A stretch of DNA of 64,000 bases. It comes from Lunularia cruciata. Lineage: Eukaryota > Streptophyta > Marchantiopsida > Lunulariales > Lunulariaceae. The DNA lies in contig OX419756.1 of NCBI GenBank assembly GCA_948567375.1, positions 18,605,001 to 18,669,000 on the forward strand. Reading direction: 5' to 3'. The notes beneath the pieces are model-generated. The model was not told the origin of the DNA. It worked only from the letters and a program-made list of their open reading frames with translations, and made no database searches. The stretch's first letter is position 1. Each line of letters begins with the position of its first letter. Positions 12,101 through 25,100 of the stretch are shown here, in pieces. The translations under genes were made by a program, and so were the position numbers.

Positions 12101-13987
12101 AGGTTCATCTTCTCATTTTCCAACAAGGCTTATGCATTGACCATCTACATGAAGAAGGGTGTAGATTACATGGTGATTTTGGAGGACAAGGAGGCTCTCA
12201 AAGCTTTGGAAGAGCTCAAGCAACCCCTTGTAGCTCCAATTCTTGCTAAACCTGATTGGAGTAAGCCTTTCATCCTCTACACTGATGCTTCTAATGTAGC
12301 TATAGGATGCACTCTTAGTCAACTAGACCAAGATGGGCATGATCATCCAATAGCTTATGCTAGTAGGCAGATGGTTTCAGTAGAGAAGAACTACTCTATC
12401 ACGGAGAGAGAAGGGTTGGAAGTGATCTTTGGTCTCAAGAATTTTAGACACTACTTGATTGGAGGGAAAGCCACCATTGTCACGGATCACAAGGCTTTGA
12501 AGTATATCTTCAACAAGCCTAATGTTGAAGGGAGACTAGCAAGGTTGATGATACTCTTGTCTGAGTATGACTACACCATTGAGGATAGGCCAGGCAAGAA
12601 ACATGCAAATGCTAATTTGTTATCTAGAGCCTATGATCATGATGGAGATGAGCTAGTGGATGATTCTTTCCCGGATGAGGAGCTCATGACAATCTTAGTC
12701 ACTCAAGAGGTTCCAATGGAGTACAAGGAGATTGTGGATTTTGTGACAAGAGGTAACTATCTAGAAGGGATGCATGCTAGCAAGAGGAAGGCCCTTGCAG
12801 CAAGATCTAGACCTTACACAATGGTGGAGGATATTCTTTTTCACCAAGGAGTAGATGGTCTACTTTGAAGAGCAGTGGGTAAGGAAGAGTCTATCCTACT
12901 CATAAAGGAGTTTCATGAAGGTTTAGTATGTGGAGGACACTTTGCACGAAAGGTGACTACTTTCAAGATTCTAGATGCAGGTTACCATTGGAGAGGGATT
13001 TTCAAGGATTTTCTTGATTATTGCAAAACTTGTCATGTTTGTAAAGCTTTTGCTAGAAAGTCTACATCCACTCCACCACTTAGATCAATTCCATTGCTAG
13101 GACCTTTTGAGAAGTGGGGAATTGATTTTGTAGGTCCTCTCAATAGACCCCCAAGGAACAATCGGTACACTATGGTAGTTACTGATTACCTTACCAAGTA
13201 GGTTGAGGCTAGACCATTGAGGGCCAAGAATGAAGATGAAGTGGGCAGATTTCTTTATGAACACATTATCACTAGGTTTGGATGCCCTTTGGAGTTGGTT
13301 TCTGATAGAGGAGGAGAGTTTACAAGAAGCATTACTACAGCCATGCTATGACATTTCTCTATCACACATAGAGTAACTACATCATATAAGCCAAATTTGA
13401 ATGGCTTGGCAGAGAGAACCAATCAGACCTTGTGCATGATGTTGGCCAAAGATGCAGAAATGGAGGGAGCTAAACATCATTGGGACAAGAGGATTCATGC
13501 AGTTTTGTGGGAGTATAGGACAACCATGAAGACCTCCACCAGATATTCTCCATTTCACCTGGTATATGGTATTGAGTCTACCCTACCTATTCACTTTGAT
13601 CTTCCTACCTTCCAAAGCATTCATAGGAGATTGAAGAAAGCACAAGGAGGTGATGTAGAGAAGTCAAGTAAGGAACAACTCATGGAGTTGGAAGAGGCAA
13701 GAGCAGTTGCTATGGTTCAAGTGGAGCAAGCCTAAAGGAAACAAAAGGAGAGCTATGACGAGAGGCAAGGCAAGAAGAAGGTGGAGCCTTTCAAGGAAGG
13801 TGATTGGATAATGTTGTTTGATTCCATTCAATTCAAGAGAGTGCAAAAGAAGTTTTTGCCTAAGTACTTTGGACCTTTCATAGTGGAGAAGGTGTGGGGA
13901 AATTACACCTATGATCTCAAGGAGTTGGGAGGAAGACACTTTGATAGGATTAACCATGATAAGCTGAAGATGTACCATAGAAGGTAG
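9170..13987 (+). pseudogene. A1 gag-pol polyprotein, degenerate
   Basis: Order from the start: Gag, CCHC region, aspartic protease (D-G-G followed by TAA), reverse transcriptase with the FIDDFCVYG active site near 11840, RNase H (YTDAS near 12280), integrase HHCC finger and DDE core, then the C-terminal GPFIVEKV module. Compared with A4 it has at least ten stops or frameshifts, e.g. TAA near 9333 and 10678, TGA near 10781, 12866 and 13348, TAG (W codon) near 13199. It keeps the segment around 10782-10972 (protease C-terminal half with its LLG motif) that A4 has lost, so A4's deletion can be recognised by comparison. Confidence 0.9.
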
Positions 13988-14035
13988 AGAGACCTTCACT
14001 TTGAGGACAAAGCGAAAACTTAGTCCGGGGGTAAA

Positions 14036-14736
14036 TGTAACACCCATTTGTGCATGTGTGTGGTATTGTGATATTTAGCTTGGTATTACAAGTACTTAAG
14101 AGATGTTATTTATATAGAGATAAAGGATGGTTCTATATTAGTCATGGTTAGCTAAAGTAAGTCATAGCTAAGATAGAGGGGACCTTACTTTAGAAGAAGT
14201 AGAAAAGATGAGCACCACTATTTTGGATTTTACTGTGTTGACTTGGTATTATTCCTAGGTGTTTGGCTTTGAGGAAAGAGTTGAGAACTCTTGGGCCCAC
14301 AAGCCTTTTTGTTTTGGATTCTTCTTTAGTCCAGGGATAGCCCATGTGAAGGAATCCTTGACTTAGTGGTTGGGTCAAGATAAGACCACATGCTTAGGGG
14401 AATATGCCCATGTGAATGGATATTCTTTTCTACTACTTCTACTTTTTGACTTTACTTGACTTTTAGTCTAGTAACTTGAGTTACTACGGTAATAAGTAAC
14501 TTTGGTACGTAACTATTTCACAAGTATATAAACAAGGGGTGAGGAGGTACTCATCATCCTTTCATTTGCAACTATTTCTCTCTCATTGAGTTCTCTAATG
14601 AGCAATGTCTTGAGTCTTGGAGTGTTAACCTTGGAGGAGTATGATGGAGTTGGGGTTCCTTGCCTTCTTAGTCCATGGTGTGCTACCATAATAGCCATCA
14701 GAGGTTCATCCTGAGTGAGAGACAGGCCGGCTCACA
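14036..14736 (+). repeat. 3' LTR of A1
   Basis: A 701-bp partner of 6905-7605, TGTAACACCC to GGCTCACA, TATA box near 14525. It directly follows the GGGGGTAAA tract at 14028-14035 that serves as polypurine tract. Confidence 0.95.
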
Positions 14737-15175
14737 AGACAGGATAGTATCTAGACATTGCAATGCTTCCTCTTTGAAATCTCAATTTTAGTCCTTTGTT
14801 GATCGGTCATTCTTCAGTTGCTTCTCTGTGTTACTTGCCAATTCTATAAGTTTTTTCCTCGTCACTTTCAAGAACATCTTGGTCTTGAGGGAGTCACTTT
14901 CTTCCCACGTACTTTCTTGATTGGTGGAACCCAAGAAAAGGTTGTTACAAGTTCTTTGGATCAGGTGGCACCCCCCAATACAAAGTCCTCTATTATTGTC
15001 TTCATATTTCTATCTATCTGACCCAAGTCCTTCTCACTTTGACCCAAGGTCAACTTTGGGTTTATGCCAAACACACAATTACTTGTGTTCCTTCCCAGTT
15101 CAGCCCTCATTGGGCTTTATCAACACACTTCTTCTTTGAAACTCAAAAAAATGAAAAATGTGTGTACCACATCTA
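14737..15175. repeat. Repeat R, copy 1, right part
   Basis: From GGATAGTATCTAGACATTGC onward this aligns with 38568-39024, with common blocks such as CTTTCTTGATTGG, CAATACAAAGTCCT and AACACACAATT. An A-rich stretch near 15148 corresponds to the A-run near 39000. I cannot assign R to a class. It has no clear coding frame. Confidence 0.75.
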
Positions 15176-15307
15176 CTATCAAAATGTCTCCCACTTATTA
15201 GGTTGTTGACAAGGGTGTCCATCAGGTGTGATAATGCCCCTAACCTATTCCATTCTATGGGGTTGGTTTCCCATAGTTGTTGAGTAAGTGGTATGGGCTA
15301 GGGTGAT
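15176..15307. other. Short unassigned stretch
   Basis: About 130 bp between repeat R and the truncated 3' end of A2. I see no gene or repeat in it. Confidence 0.4.
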
Positions 15308-15354
15308 TTACCCCGGACTAAGTTTTCACTTTGTCTTCAAAGTGAAAGTCTCTC

Positions 15355-18300
15355 TACCTTCTATGATACATCTTCAACTTATCATGCTTAATCCTATCAA
15401 AGTGTCTTCCTCCTAACTCCTTGAGATCATAGGTATTATTGCTCCCCACCTTCTCCACTAAGGACCAAAGTACTTAGGCAAAAACTTCTTTTGCACTCTC
15501 TTGAATCGAGTAAAATCAAACAACATTACCCAATCTCCTTCTTTGAAAGGCTCCACCTTCTTCTTGCCTTGCTTCTTGTCATAGTTTTCCTTTTTTTTCT
15601 TTAGGCTTGCTCCACTTAAGCCATAGCAACTGCTCTTGCCTCTTCCAACTCCATGAGTTGATCCTTCCTTGACTTCTGTACATCACCTCCTTGTGCTCTC
15701 TTCAATCTCCTATGAATAGAATGCTTTGGGATGTAGGAAGATCATAGTGAATAGTATCTAAACTTCTTGAGACCAAAGATCATTGCCAACCTTGTCTCTC
15801 CGTGATTGAGTAGTTCTTTTTTGCTGAAACCATCTGCCTACTAGCATAAGCTAATGAATTATCATGCCCATCTTGGTCTAATTGACTAAGATTGCATCCT
15901 ATAGCTACATTAGAAGCATCAATGTAGCAAATGAACGGCTTACTCCAATCAAGTTTAGCAAGAATTGGAGCTGCAACAAGGGATTGCTTGAGCTCTTCAA
16001 AAGCTTTGAGAGTCTCCTTGTCTTTCAAAATCACCATGTAATCTACACCCTTCTTCATATAGATGGTTAATACATAAGCCTTGTTGGAAAATGAGAAGAT
16101 CAACCTCCTATAGTACCCAACCATCCCCAAGAATTGGTGTTACTTTTTCAAGCTTGAAGAGAATGGAAGGTCTAAGATTTTCCTCACCTTCTTATGATCA
16201 ACTGCTATTCCACCCTTAGAGATGATGTGCCCCAAAAGTAGACCTTCTTCACATCAAAAAATACACTTCTTTGAGTTGATTGGTGCATTTGCCTCATCCA
16301 AGCATTGCAAGACCTTGATTAGGTGCTCAAAGTGCTCCTCCTTGCTTCCATAGATACAAAAGTCATCAATGAAATCTCTCACAAATTTCCAAATGAAAGG
16401 TTCAAATACCTTGTTCATGAATAGTTGGACTGTGGCTGGAGCATTGCAAAGTCTAAAATACATGACCTTGAAAGCGTAAGTTCCTCAAGTTGTGGTGAAT
16501 GTGGTGAGTTGTTGATGCTCTGGTGCAATCTTGATTTGGTTATATCCATTATAGCCATCTCCAAAACTATACCTCTCATGACTTGCAACCTCCTCCAAGA
16601 TCACATCAATGAATGGTAATGGGTAGTAGTCCTTCTTGGTAATAGCATTGAGCTTTTTGTAATCCACACATACCCAAAGCTTACCATTCTTTTTCTTCAC
16701 AATCACAATTAGAGATACCCATTTTGAATTCTCCACCTCAAAGATAAATCCAACCTCCATGAGCTTATCAATTTCCTTCTTCACAACCAAGGCTATTGGT
16801 GGGCTAATGCAATATTGCTTTTGGCGGACGGGTCTTGCATATGACTCCACCTCTATCTTGTGCTCCTCCAAGGTGAGTTCCTTTAGATCCTTGAAACTAC
16901 AAGCAAATACATGGATGAACTTGCAAAAAATCTCCTCAAATCTCACCTTCTCTTCCTTGGTAACATTTGGACCCTACTTGATGGTAGATAACCTTCTCTC
17001 TATCTCCTCAAGTGTCAATGATGATTTATCTAGGTCCTTCAAAACCTCTTGCTTAGGTGGAAAATCCATAGCACACAAGGGATACACATCTAAATCAGAT
17101 TCAGATTCATCCTCCTCTGTGGAAGTCTCCTCTTCCATGCTTGTGTTCACACTTGAAGCTCCTTCTTCAAAATCCAATTCCTAATAATCAAAAGATGATG
17201 TATCTGATTGTGAAGTGTTGGTGGTGTAAGTTATAGGAACTCTGACTCTATGGTTTAATGGCCCAATCCTCAAGTACCCTTTATGCCATCAATCAATTGT
17301 GCATGTTGCTCTCAACCATGGCCTCCCAAGAAGTAAGTCATAGCTTGAATCCTAAAAGACTTGGAAAGTCATGAGATTTGAACTCCCAAAACTGAAACTA
17401 CCACCTTATCCATCACCCTTACAGGTCTAACTTGTTGTTTGTTTGCCATGTTCACCACAAATGTTGAAGATCTTGAGGGTACCATACTAAACTTCTTCAT
17501 CAACCTTTTTGACATGGCATTCATTGTTGATCCTCCATCAACCAATGTATCCTTGATGTTATGACTATGCACTCTCACATCAATCTTGGAGGCATATTCA
17601 CAAGCTTCCCATGGTGTTGGCTTGGTATCCACCACCCTCATTGATACTAGAGTTTTTGCCTTCTTCTTTCTCTTGCTCCTTGTAGAACTCAATCCACCTC
17701 TAATGTCCTTTCTCAAAGTAGGATTCAAAGCAATCAATTGGCCCACTGTCATGTTAGCCTTGTGACTACCAACTTCTTCCAAGACATTGTAGTTCCATTG
17801 TTGCTTTGAGATCAAGAAGTCCTCCATCTCCAACTTCTTCCTTGGAGTCTATGTTGTTGATGGTGTTGAAGTGCTTGTGCAAGTGCTCCTAGTAGGCATA
17901 GGAGTATCTTGGCTAGGAGTACATCCTTGAGAAGAGTGCATCCTCTGCAAAATGAGCTCTCTTCTTCTCTTGTGCCAAAAGATCCAAATGAAGACCTTTA
18001 GAGTTTGAGCACTCCCTCTTCTCATACTTGCTCTCAATCACATCTATAGATGTTCTCTCCTTACCTTTGTTTGGATTAGGAACCACTTTGGTTTCACTAC
18101 CTCCTTGTTTCCCTCTATTGGCTCCCTCATAATCCCTTCCTTCATGGTAAGTGGAATTTGAGCAATTCCTTTAGATATGGTCTCTTCTTCCACAACCAAA
18201 AAAATTTCTATTATTGAAATTGTTGGCTGGTTAGCCTCCTTTATATGGATAGTTTCCATAACTCTTATGTCCTCTCCCTACATTCTGAACCACCTCTCTC

Positions 18301-19043
18301 TTCTCCCATAGTTGCACCATATTGATCGTAAGATCTGCAAGTTGGTTTGTGATGGTTTGAAGTGGATCTTTTGGTGGAGGTGTGAAAATTGGAGTAACTA
18401 CTACTTGTGGTGTAACCCTTGCTATCAAAGTATCAGAAGTTCCACCATACTTGTAGCCTTGAGGGGGATGCACAATCTCCTTCAACACTAAATCACTCTC
18501 ATCTCCTTCCAAACTCACCTCCATACAAATTGTGATCTTGATAGCTTCAACCTTAGAAGAAGGTTTCTCATATCTCACCTTGCTTCTAATTTGTGATCTT
18601 AACCCTCCCACAAAATTCTTGGTGAGCATGCCCCCTATGCCAATCATAATAATCTCCACATCATCCCCACCCTTCCTCAACACTATGCAAAATCTAAACT
18701 CTAACTTTTCCACTCTTTCCACATAGACTCTCACTTTCTCTCCATCTCCTTGCTTGAGAAAGGTAACCTCACTCATCAATCTTTCATAACTCTCATCTAG
18801 AAGAAAGTTCTCAACGAGTATTGAAGTTAAACTCTCCCAAGACTCTTCTTGTTCATCTATCCTCTCTCTTTTGTTATTCTGACTCATACCATATAAGTGT
18901 TGCATCCTCAAAGAAATCTGGTAATAATAAGGCCCACTCATTCTTCCTCCTCTCATTGTTTTTTATGCAAGCTCTTTTGAAGTCTCTACAAAAGCTTCCA
19001 CATCTTCTCCATCCTTACCAAAGAAACCCAAAAGTTTCCCCAT
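15355..19043 (-). pseudogene. A2 gag-pol remnant
   Basis: The minus-strand frame starts with ATG at 19043, matching A4, and ends at the stop near 15355. Gag (18956-18231 and 18259-18044), the protease with TLVDGGSTMNAMS (17833-17369) and its C-terminal half, reverse transcriptase (16946-16254) and part of RNase H (16130-15780) are recognisable. Stops and frameshifts separate them. The integrase catalytic core is absent because of the deletion near 15754, whose edges share TAG. The protease C-terminal segment missing from A4 is present here, as in A1 and A3. Confidence 0.9.
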
Positions 19044-19188
19044 CTTAACCCCTCACAATCTTTCTTTTTCTCTCACTCTATAACTAACAGAGTATATACA
19101 TGACTAACACCATTTGAGATTAATCCAATCTAGGGAACACAAAAGTTTCAGGTTGCTCTAAGATTTCTATAGCAATATTAAATCCTAG

Positions 19189-19919
19189 TGTAATACCAAG
19201 AGCTAGCCATATGATCTAAATATGAAATTTGGTTTGGTAACATATGGAATGATGTTATACTTGATAGTCAAAATAGATCAAATAGAAGTATCACCAAAAG
19301 AGTATTTCTACTAATAGGACAGAAACTAAAATAGACTTGAAAACCTAAGAACCAATAGCTAGACATATGATGTAAAGGTGAGAATTGGTTTGGTAACATC
19401 TAGATGGATTTTATACATGATAAACTTAATAGATCAGAAAGAGGTATCACCAGACTTTTATTGATAGAGTAGGAACCAAAATATACCTCAAATCTTGAAG
19501 GCAATTTTGGAGGCCTAAACGGATGAATTAGGTCTAAAGAATGTGAGTATTCCCACCTCAACAAAGAAAAGGCTAGCCTTCACTTCTCCTTGCTTTTTCT
19601 CATCAAAAGCTTTCCAATGGTACCTCACCCACGTGATTCTAAGATTCCTACAAGAAGATTCCCTAAAAGGTTCCCTCCAATCAAAGCTTCTTTGACCAAC
19701 CAGATAGGACCAGGACTGATATGTCACCCATCCAAATAAGTAATCCAAGGGTGGAGCTTGCTGACATATCACCTATTTGTGTGCCTAATCCTATGGTGGA
19801 ACTTCCTTGGAGTAGATCCTCTTTGTCTATATAATAAAGAGAAGGTGCTCCTTTGGGGCATTTGATGATTGAGTGTGAAATATATGTTTTCTCTCTTCTC
19901 TTGTCCTTGGAGTATTACA
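19189..19919 (+). mobile_element. Solo LTR nested in A2 leader
   Basis: A 731-bp insertion beginning TGTAATACC and ending TATTACA, flanked by a perfect 5-bp duplication CCTAG (19184-19188 and 19920-19924). A4 has the empty site (AAATCCTAGAGTG near 54670). TG...CA ends with a 5-bp duplication and no coding content define a solo LTR. A TATA-like TATATAATAAAG lies near 19836, about 85 bp before the end, so the LTR reads on the plus strand. It is unrelated to the A, B, C and D terminal repeats. Its upstream half contains two diverged direct repeats of about 150 bp (about 19199-19345 and 19350-19500). Confidence 0.85.
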
Positions 19920-19987
19920 CCTAGAGTGCATATTAATTGAACCCTCATGGATAGTTTATCCATAAGTTAAAAAAATTATCTTTATCA

Positions 19988-20458
19988 CTAATCTTGAGAA
20001 CTAGTTGATGAAGGTGGTAGTATTTTTGTAGATGTACTAAGACTCTCTCCAAGATCCTTCACCAAATTCTCCAAAACTGCTTGTACTCTACTACATTCAT
20101 GTCTTTTTGGAAAATTTTCAACTCCACAAACCTCACACAACTCCTTGGTCTTAGATCTTCTCTCCTCCAATTTTGGTGAAGAAGGTCCAACATGCAAATC
20201 CAAGTCACGTAATCCTCTCTTTCCCTCAAACTCTTGCTCTCAAATGTCAATGGACATAAATTTCCTTATGTCCTTTCTTTCCACATACAAATCAATTAGA
20301 CTCACTCTTCTTCCAAGTGATGTAGGTTTTTGGATCCTCTCAACACTCTCTTCAAATTTTATTCTAAACTCTCTTTTCCTCAAATCCACCTCTACAATCA
20401 CCTCAAACCCTTGGGAAACCTTGCATAGTCTCAATTTCCACTCTTGATGACCCTCCAT
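19988..20458 (-). pseudogene. A-family accessory zinc-knuckle ORF, broken copy (A2)
   Basis: The minus strand reads MEGHQEWKLRLCKV at 20458 and follows the intact A4 frame (55215-54742), but the first zinc knuckle is degraded and the frame shifts near 20250. The C-terminal half, with CEVCGVENFPKRHEC and the GESLST tail, is readable to 19988. It lies 5' of gag as in A1 and A4. Confidence 0.75.
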
Positions 20459-21321
20459 GATCCCAAGATGAATCTAAACACTCAAATATACTTTTTGTTG
20501 CTCTCCAACTCCTCATGCATGAGATTTCAACTCTACAGAATTGATCCTTCCTCACAATGTCACTAAAATCTCTCTATTGGTATGTCACAGTCCTCTGAAA
20601 TTTTTCAAACTTGATCACAACTCTAGGGTGTTCTTCCCTACAAAATTTTAGATCTTTTTATTAAGTGCACATATTTCCTAAGCACATTTCTATTCAACAC
20701 ACATAATTCAAATTTGGTTTGAAAACCACCCCCCTCACTTTAAAAACTCATTTTTCTTTGCACAAGAATGATCTCTCTCTAAATTTTGTGTCAATAGGTA
20801 GAACACAATTCACTAAATTTTCTTAGAAAGTTTCAAAACAATCCACTAAAAACTGAAGAAATGGCAGACTCGGTGTAATTTTCTAGAGAGCATGTAGTTG
20901 CGGGAGTAGTTCACCCTATCAACTTTCAAAAATTCTAGCCCAATGCACATAGTAGCTCTTACAAGAATTCTAGGTGCCATAACTAAATTACAACCCAAGC
21001 TATCATGTATAGAAATTTCAAATTCAGATTTCAAACTTGAGATTTTGCCCAAAATCCCCTTAATCCCCAAAATCTGCAATCCACCTCACACAATCTCTTC
21101 AAATCCTCTCATCTATACAAGATGTACAAAATCACCTCAAAGCATCATAATGAACTATAGGGTATACAAATGGGTCCAAGTTCTCTAACATAAGTTCAGC
21201 CTCCTTCTCCCCTAATGTTCTCTCCAAGTGAGCTCTCATAGCCTCCTTTTGTCTAATATAGAATTGTACACGGAACATTATCTTGCCTTCTATAAAGAGG
21301 TCCCAACAACGGAACCAAAAA

Positions 21322-22008
21322 TGTGAACCAGCTTGTCTCTCGCTCAGGATGAACCTCTGATAGCTATTATGGTAACACACCCGGACTAAGAAGGAAAAGA
21401 ACCCCAACTCCATCATACTCCTCCAAGGCTAACACTCCAAGACTCAAGACATTGCTCACTAGAGAACTCAATGAGAGAGAGATAGTTGCAAATGAAAGGA
21501 TGATGAGTAACTCCTCATCCCTAATTATATACTTGTGAAATAGTTATGCAATAAAGTTACTATTTACCATAGCAACTCAAGTTACTAGGCTAAAAGTCAA
21601 GTAAAGTGAAAAAATATAAAGGAATATCTATCCACATGGGAATATTCCACTAAACATTTGATCTTATCTTGACCCAACCACTAAATCAAGGATTCCTTCA
21701 AGGCTACCCTTGGACTATAGAAGAATCCAGAAAAAGAAGGCTTATAGGCCCAAGAGTTCTCAATACTTTCCTCAAAGCCAAACACCTAGAAATAATATTA
21801 AGTCAATATATTAAAATCCAAAATAGAAGTGCTCATCTTTTCCACTTCCTTTGAAGTAAGGTCCCCACTATCTTAGCTATGACTAACTTTAGCTAATCAT
21901 AACTAATGTAGAACCATCCTTTATCTCAATATAAATAATATCTCTCAAATATTTGTAATACCAAGCTAAATATCATAATACCACACAAATGCACAAATGG
22001 ATGTTACA
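21322..22008 (-). repeat. 5' LTR of A2
   Basis: A 687-bp LTR of the A family: plus-strand ends TGTGAACC and ATGTTACA. It carries more substitutions than the A4 LTRs. Its partner 3' LTR is missing on the left of A2, so no target duplication can be scored. Confidence 0.9.
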
Positions 22009-23079
22009 ATCCTTTGACTTGCCCAAGAGAGAATTCCTCTTAAATAGTATACTTGATGATAGGAATGTTTGTGAAGCTTTTGGGATCACTTGATACAAGA
22101 ATCAGGAGACAAATTATCTTGGACTCCACTTGTATCATCAATTGCCAAAATCCTAAGAAGCTCCTCCTCTAGTGGCAAGAAGAATTGGTGAGCCAAAAAA
22201 TTCCATATCTTCCCACACTCCATGTTTTCCCTCATGGTGGGCCTATGTTGCTGAAATCACATACGTAACCTGATTGTTTGCAGATTGGGGCTTCCATCTC
22301 TATATTCTTTTGTGGTGCCATTGTCTCTTCTTTACTTGTAGCTTGTAAGATTTGGTCCCACCTTGTTATTGCACTCTCTTGAAAGCATTCAATGTTTGCA
22401 AAAATCTCCAATTCTTCAAAAATTTGGTGGTAATTCAAGGAAAGACATGTGAAAGACTCCATGTACTTGATATTGCTTGGCATTGATGAACATTAAATGT
22501 GGCTTGTCATAAATGTAACATTGTCTCTTCTTGAGACTATCACAATCATTGTATTATGTGGGACATAAGGGGTTCCCATAGAGGTAATCAAGTTCTTCCC
22601 ATTGCCTTTGGCTTCCAAGTTATACTTCAAGAAGTCTAGTTTTGGGATAGGATACCCTGCTGTTCATGGATACTTGAAGTCAATCATGTAGTTTCTTTAA
22701 AAGCCCTTCAAATCCCAAAGGAAGACCTTCTTGTGGCATATCTCTTTTGTGATATGATTTGTCTAAAACCAATATCGTGAAACAATGACTTTCCCATGGT
22801 AACTTCTCTTCTTGGCCACATAGGGGAATGTAATGAGTGTTGTAAGGTCTGCACTTTGATCTTTTGATGCAAGATGCCAAAATTTTTCCATCTAAAGTTT
22901 CCAACTGAACAGACCCATTGTTGAAAACTTCTAGTATTCTATAAGGGCCTAGCCATTTCTTGGCCTAAAGAGCAAAGAGCACTGACTAATTTTTTGTCCC
23001 AATCAGTGGGGTTTAGGCTGACCATTCCTTTAAGGATCAAAAACAAGATGCCATTAACACATTCCACTTAGCCATTGGC

Positions 23080-23420
23080 TTGAGGATCATATAGAGTAGA
23101 CTGTTTATATTGGATCCCTTATGCATTGGTAAGATTCTTCACTCCTTCATAAATGAAATGGGACCCATGATCCCTTATGCATTGGTAAGTTTTTGCACTC
23201 CTTCATTAATGAAGTGGGACCCATTGTTGATAACAATGGAGAAGAAACCCCCAAAATGGGATTTAATGTTTTTATGCAAAAATTGGATAGCTACTACAGC
23301 CAAGTTTTTGACAAAGGATTTGACAATTGCCCATTTAGTGACGTAGTTGACCACAAAAATAATGTAACAATGGCAAGTGCATCAAGTGGTGGGATTAATA
23401 GGCACCATTACTTGCAATGA
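23080..23420 (-). pseudogene. E integrase core remnant
   Basis: Minus-strand translation gives HCYIIFVVNYVTKWAIVKS, the beta-strand around the first catalytic Asp (here Asn), then IVINNGSHFINEGVQ, which corresponds to the second Asp motif. A 61-bp local duplication near 23105-23225 repeats the latter region. It belongs to element E and is not functional. Confidence 0.65.
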
Positions 23421-24224
23421 CTATGCCACCAATATTAGATGAAGGTATATTCAATCTTCGGAGGAGGGTTTGTCAATATGCTGGCAAGCATCACACATAT
23501 GGGCATATTGATTGGTCATGTGTGATGGATGACAATCAGTATCTTACCAACTATATTTTGCACAAAATGAGCTCTCCTAAGAAATGCCCACTCAAGTTGT
23601 TTGGGTGACATGCTTTGAGTACTATGGCAATTTCTTTGGGGCAAATACAATGTTGGAGCACTTTGTCAACACCCATTTGATAAAGATTGTCATGCAAGGT
23701 TGTGAAGGAGAAGAGCTAGCATATGAAAAATCTTATGGTTTTGTCTAGGCAAGTCGGATAGCATGCAACTTGTAGACAAATAATGTCTGGTCTGGTGCAT
23801 CCATGTTGATTGGGTTGTTGCTTGATTCTACACAAATAAGAGGAGAAAGTCTATGGGATCAGTGCTAAGGGAGTATGAAATTGGTGCTCCAAGAATGTAG
23901 AAGAGGAAGTCCACATTGTTGTGAGACTTGTTGGGACGATATCCCACCGTAGAAATAACATCTATTGGGCGAGTTGTCCCGCAGGTAAGATTTATTGATG
24001 AGGTATTTGAGAGCCTTGTGATCTACATAAAACAAAAAACTATTGCTTGAGACGTAGTGTCAAAATTTTTGCACCACAAAAATCATGTCAAGACATTCCT
24101 ATTTTGTGGAGTAATTTTGTTCAATGGAGCTAAGGTGCAAGTTAGCATAATAAATGGATTGTTCTTGTTGTTGGTCATCTTATTGAGCTAGAATGGTGCG
24201 CATTGCCATGTTTGAGGTATCCAA

Positions 24225-25100
24225 TCATACATGGAAAGTAAGTTCCCAGTTGGGTGCCACAAGAATTGGCATTGTAGCCAAGTTTGCACTCAAGGTCTTG
24301 AATGCTTTGGTGCATTGCTCTATCCACAAGAAGAATATTGTGGAATGTAGCAATCCAATGAGTTTAGATGCAATCTTAGCATACATATGAACATACCATT
24401 GGTTGTATCTTGTACAACCTAAGAAACATCTAAGGTCACATACCATTGCGTGTAGTGGCAATTGTGAGATGACTTGTATTTTTTTGGTCTACCATGATGC
24501 AATTTTTGTAGACCAAATGGCCTAAAAGAGGACCACATGAGATTGCAAATGAACATTTTTGGAGGTTGAGGGAAATTTGGACACAACAGCAAGTATGCAA
24601 AGTTGCACATAGTGCTTGGATGTGATCACTATGTGAACTATGGATACACATCATCTAGATAGAGTTTGAGTTCAATTCAAATATCTCCAAAGGAATTCCT
24701 CATGTAATGATGGAATGTTATAGGAGCATTTTGGAGTCCAAATGGCATGACATTGTATGTGTAAGTTCCACACTTGGTTACAAAGGTGGTCTTGTATTGA
24801 TCTTTTAAGGCAATTGCAATTTGGTCATAATTGGAGTAGCCACCCATAAAGGAAAATATTGACTATAGGCTACTTTATCAAGTAGTGTATTTGTAAATGG
24901 GATTGGGAAGGGGTCCAAGATGGTTTGGGAATTTAGTTTCAAAATCCACACCGATTCATACCTTTTATATATCCTTTTTATGGACTACTAAAATTGGTGA
25001 TGCCCACTTAGTTTCATCTACATAATAGATGAACCCACACTTGAATAGTTTATCCAACTCATCCCATACCTTTTGGGAGTAAATGGGGTTCAGCTTGTAT
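24225..25100 (-). pseudogene. E reverse transcriptase / RNase H remnant
   Basis: Short minus-strand frames keep gypsy signatures: SLNLQKCSFA with GHLVYKNCIMVD (RT palm to thumb) and LRCFLGCTRYN through TMPILVAPNWELTFHV (thumb to RNase H). The YVDD-box region further right is too decayed to read confidently. Confidence 0.7.

Larger units (their letters stand above)
6905..14736 (+). mobile_element. A1: full-length, degenerate Ty3/gypsy element (A family)
   Basis: A complete plus-strand element: 5' LTR 6905-7605, primer site from 7610, leader with an accessory zinc-knuckle frame, gag-pol 9170-13987, short purine tract GGGGGTAAA just before 14036, 3' LTR 14036-14736. The flanks are GGAC (6901-6904) and AGAC (14737-14740), a 4-bp target duplication with one mismatch. 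Joining the flanks reproduces the uninterrupted repeat R seen at 38550-38570. Many stops and frameshifts make it non-autonomous. LTR differences and damage show it is clearly older than A4. Confidence 0.95.
15308..22008 (-). mobile_element. A2: truncated, internally deleted A-family gypsy element
   Basis: A minus-strand copy with 5' LTR (21322-22008), primer site (GGTTCCGTTGTTGGG on the minus strand), leader and a decayed gag-pol. It starts on the left precisely at the polypurine tract (plus-strand TTTACCCC near 15307), so the whole 3' LTR is missing. A deletion of about 1.1 kb at about 15751-15756 fuses the integrase C-terminal region to RNase H. A foreign solo LTR sits at 19189-19919. Confidence 0.9.
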
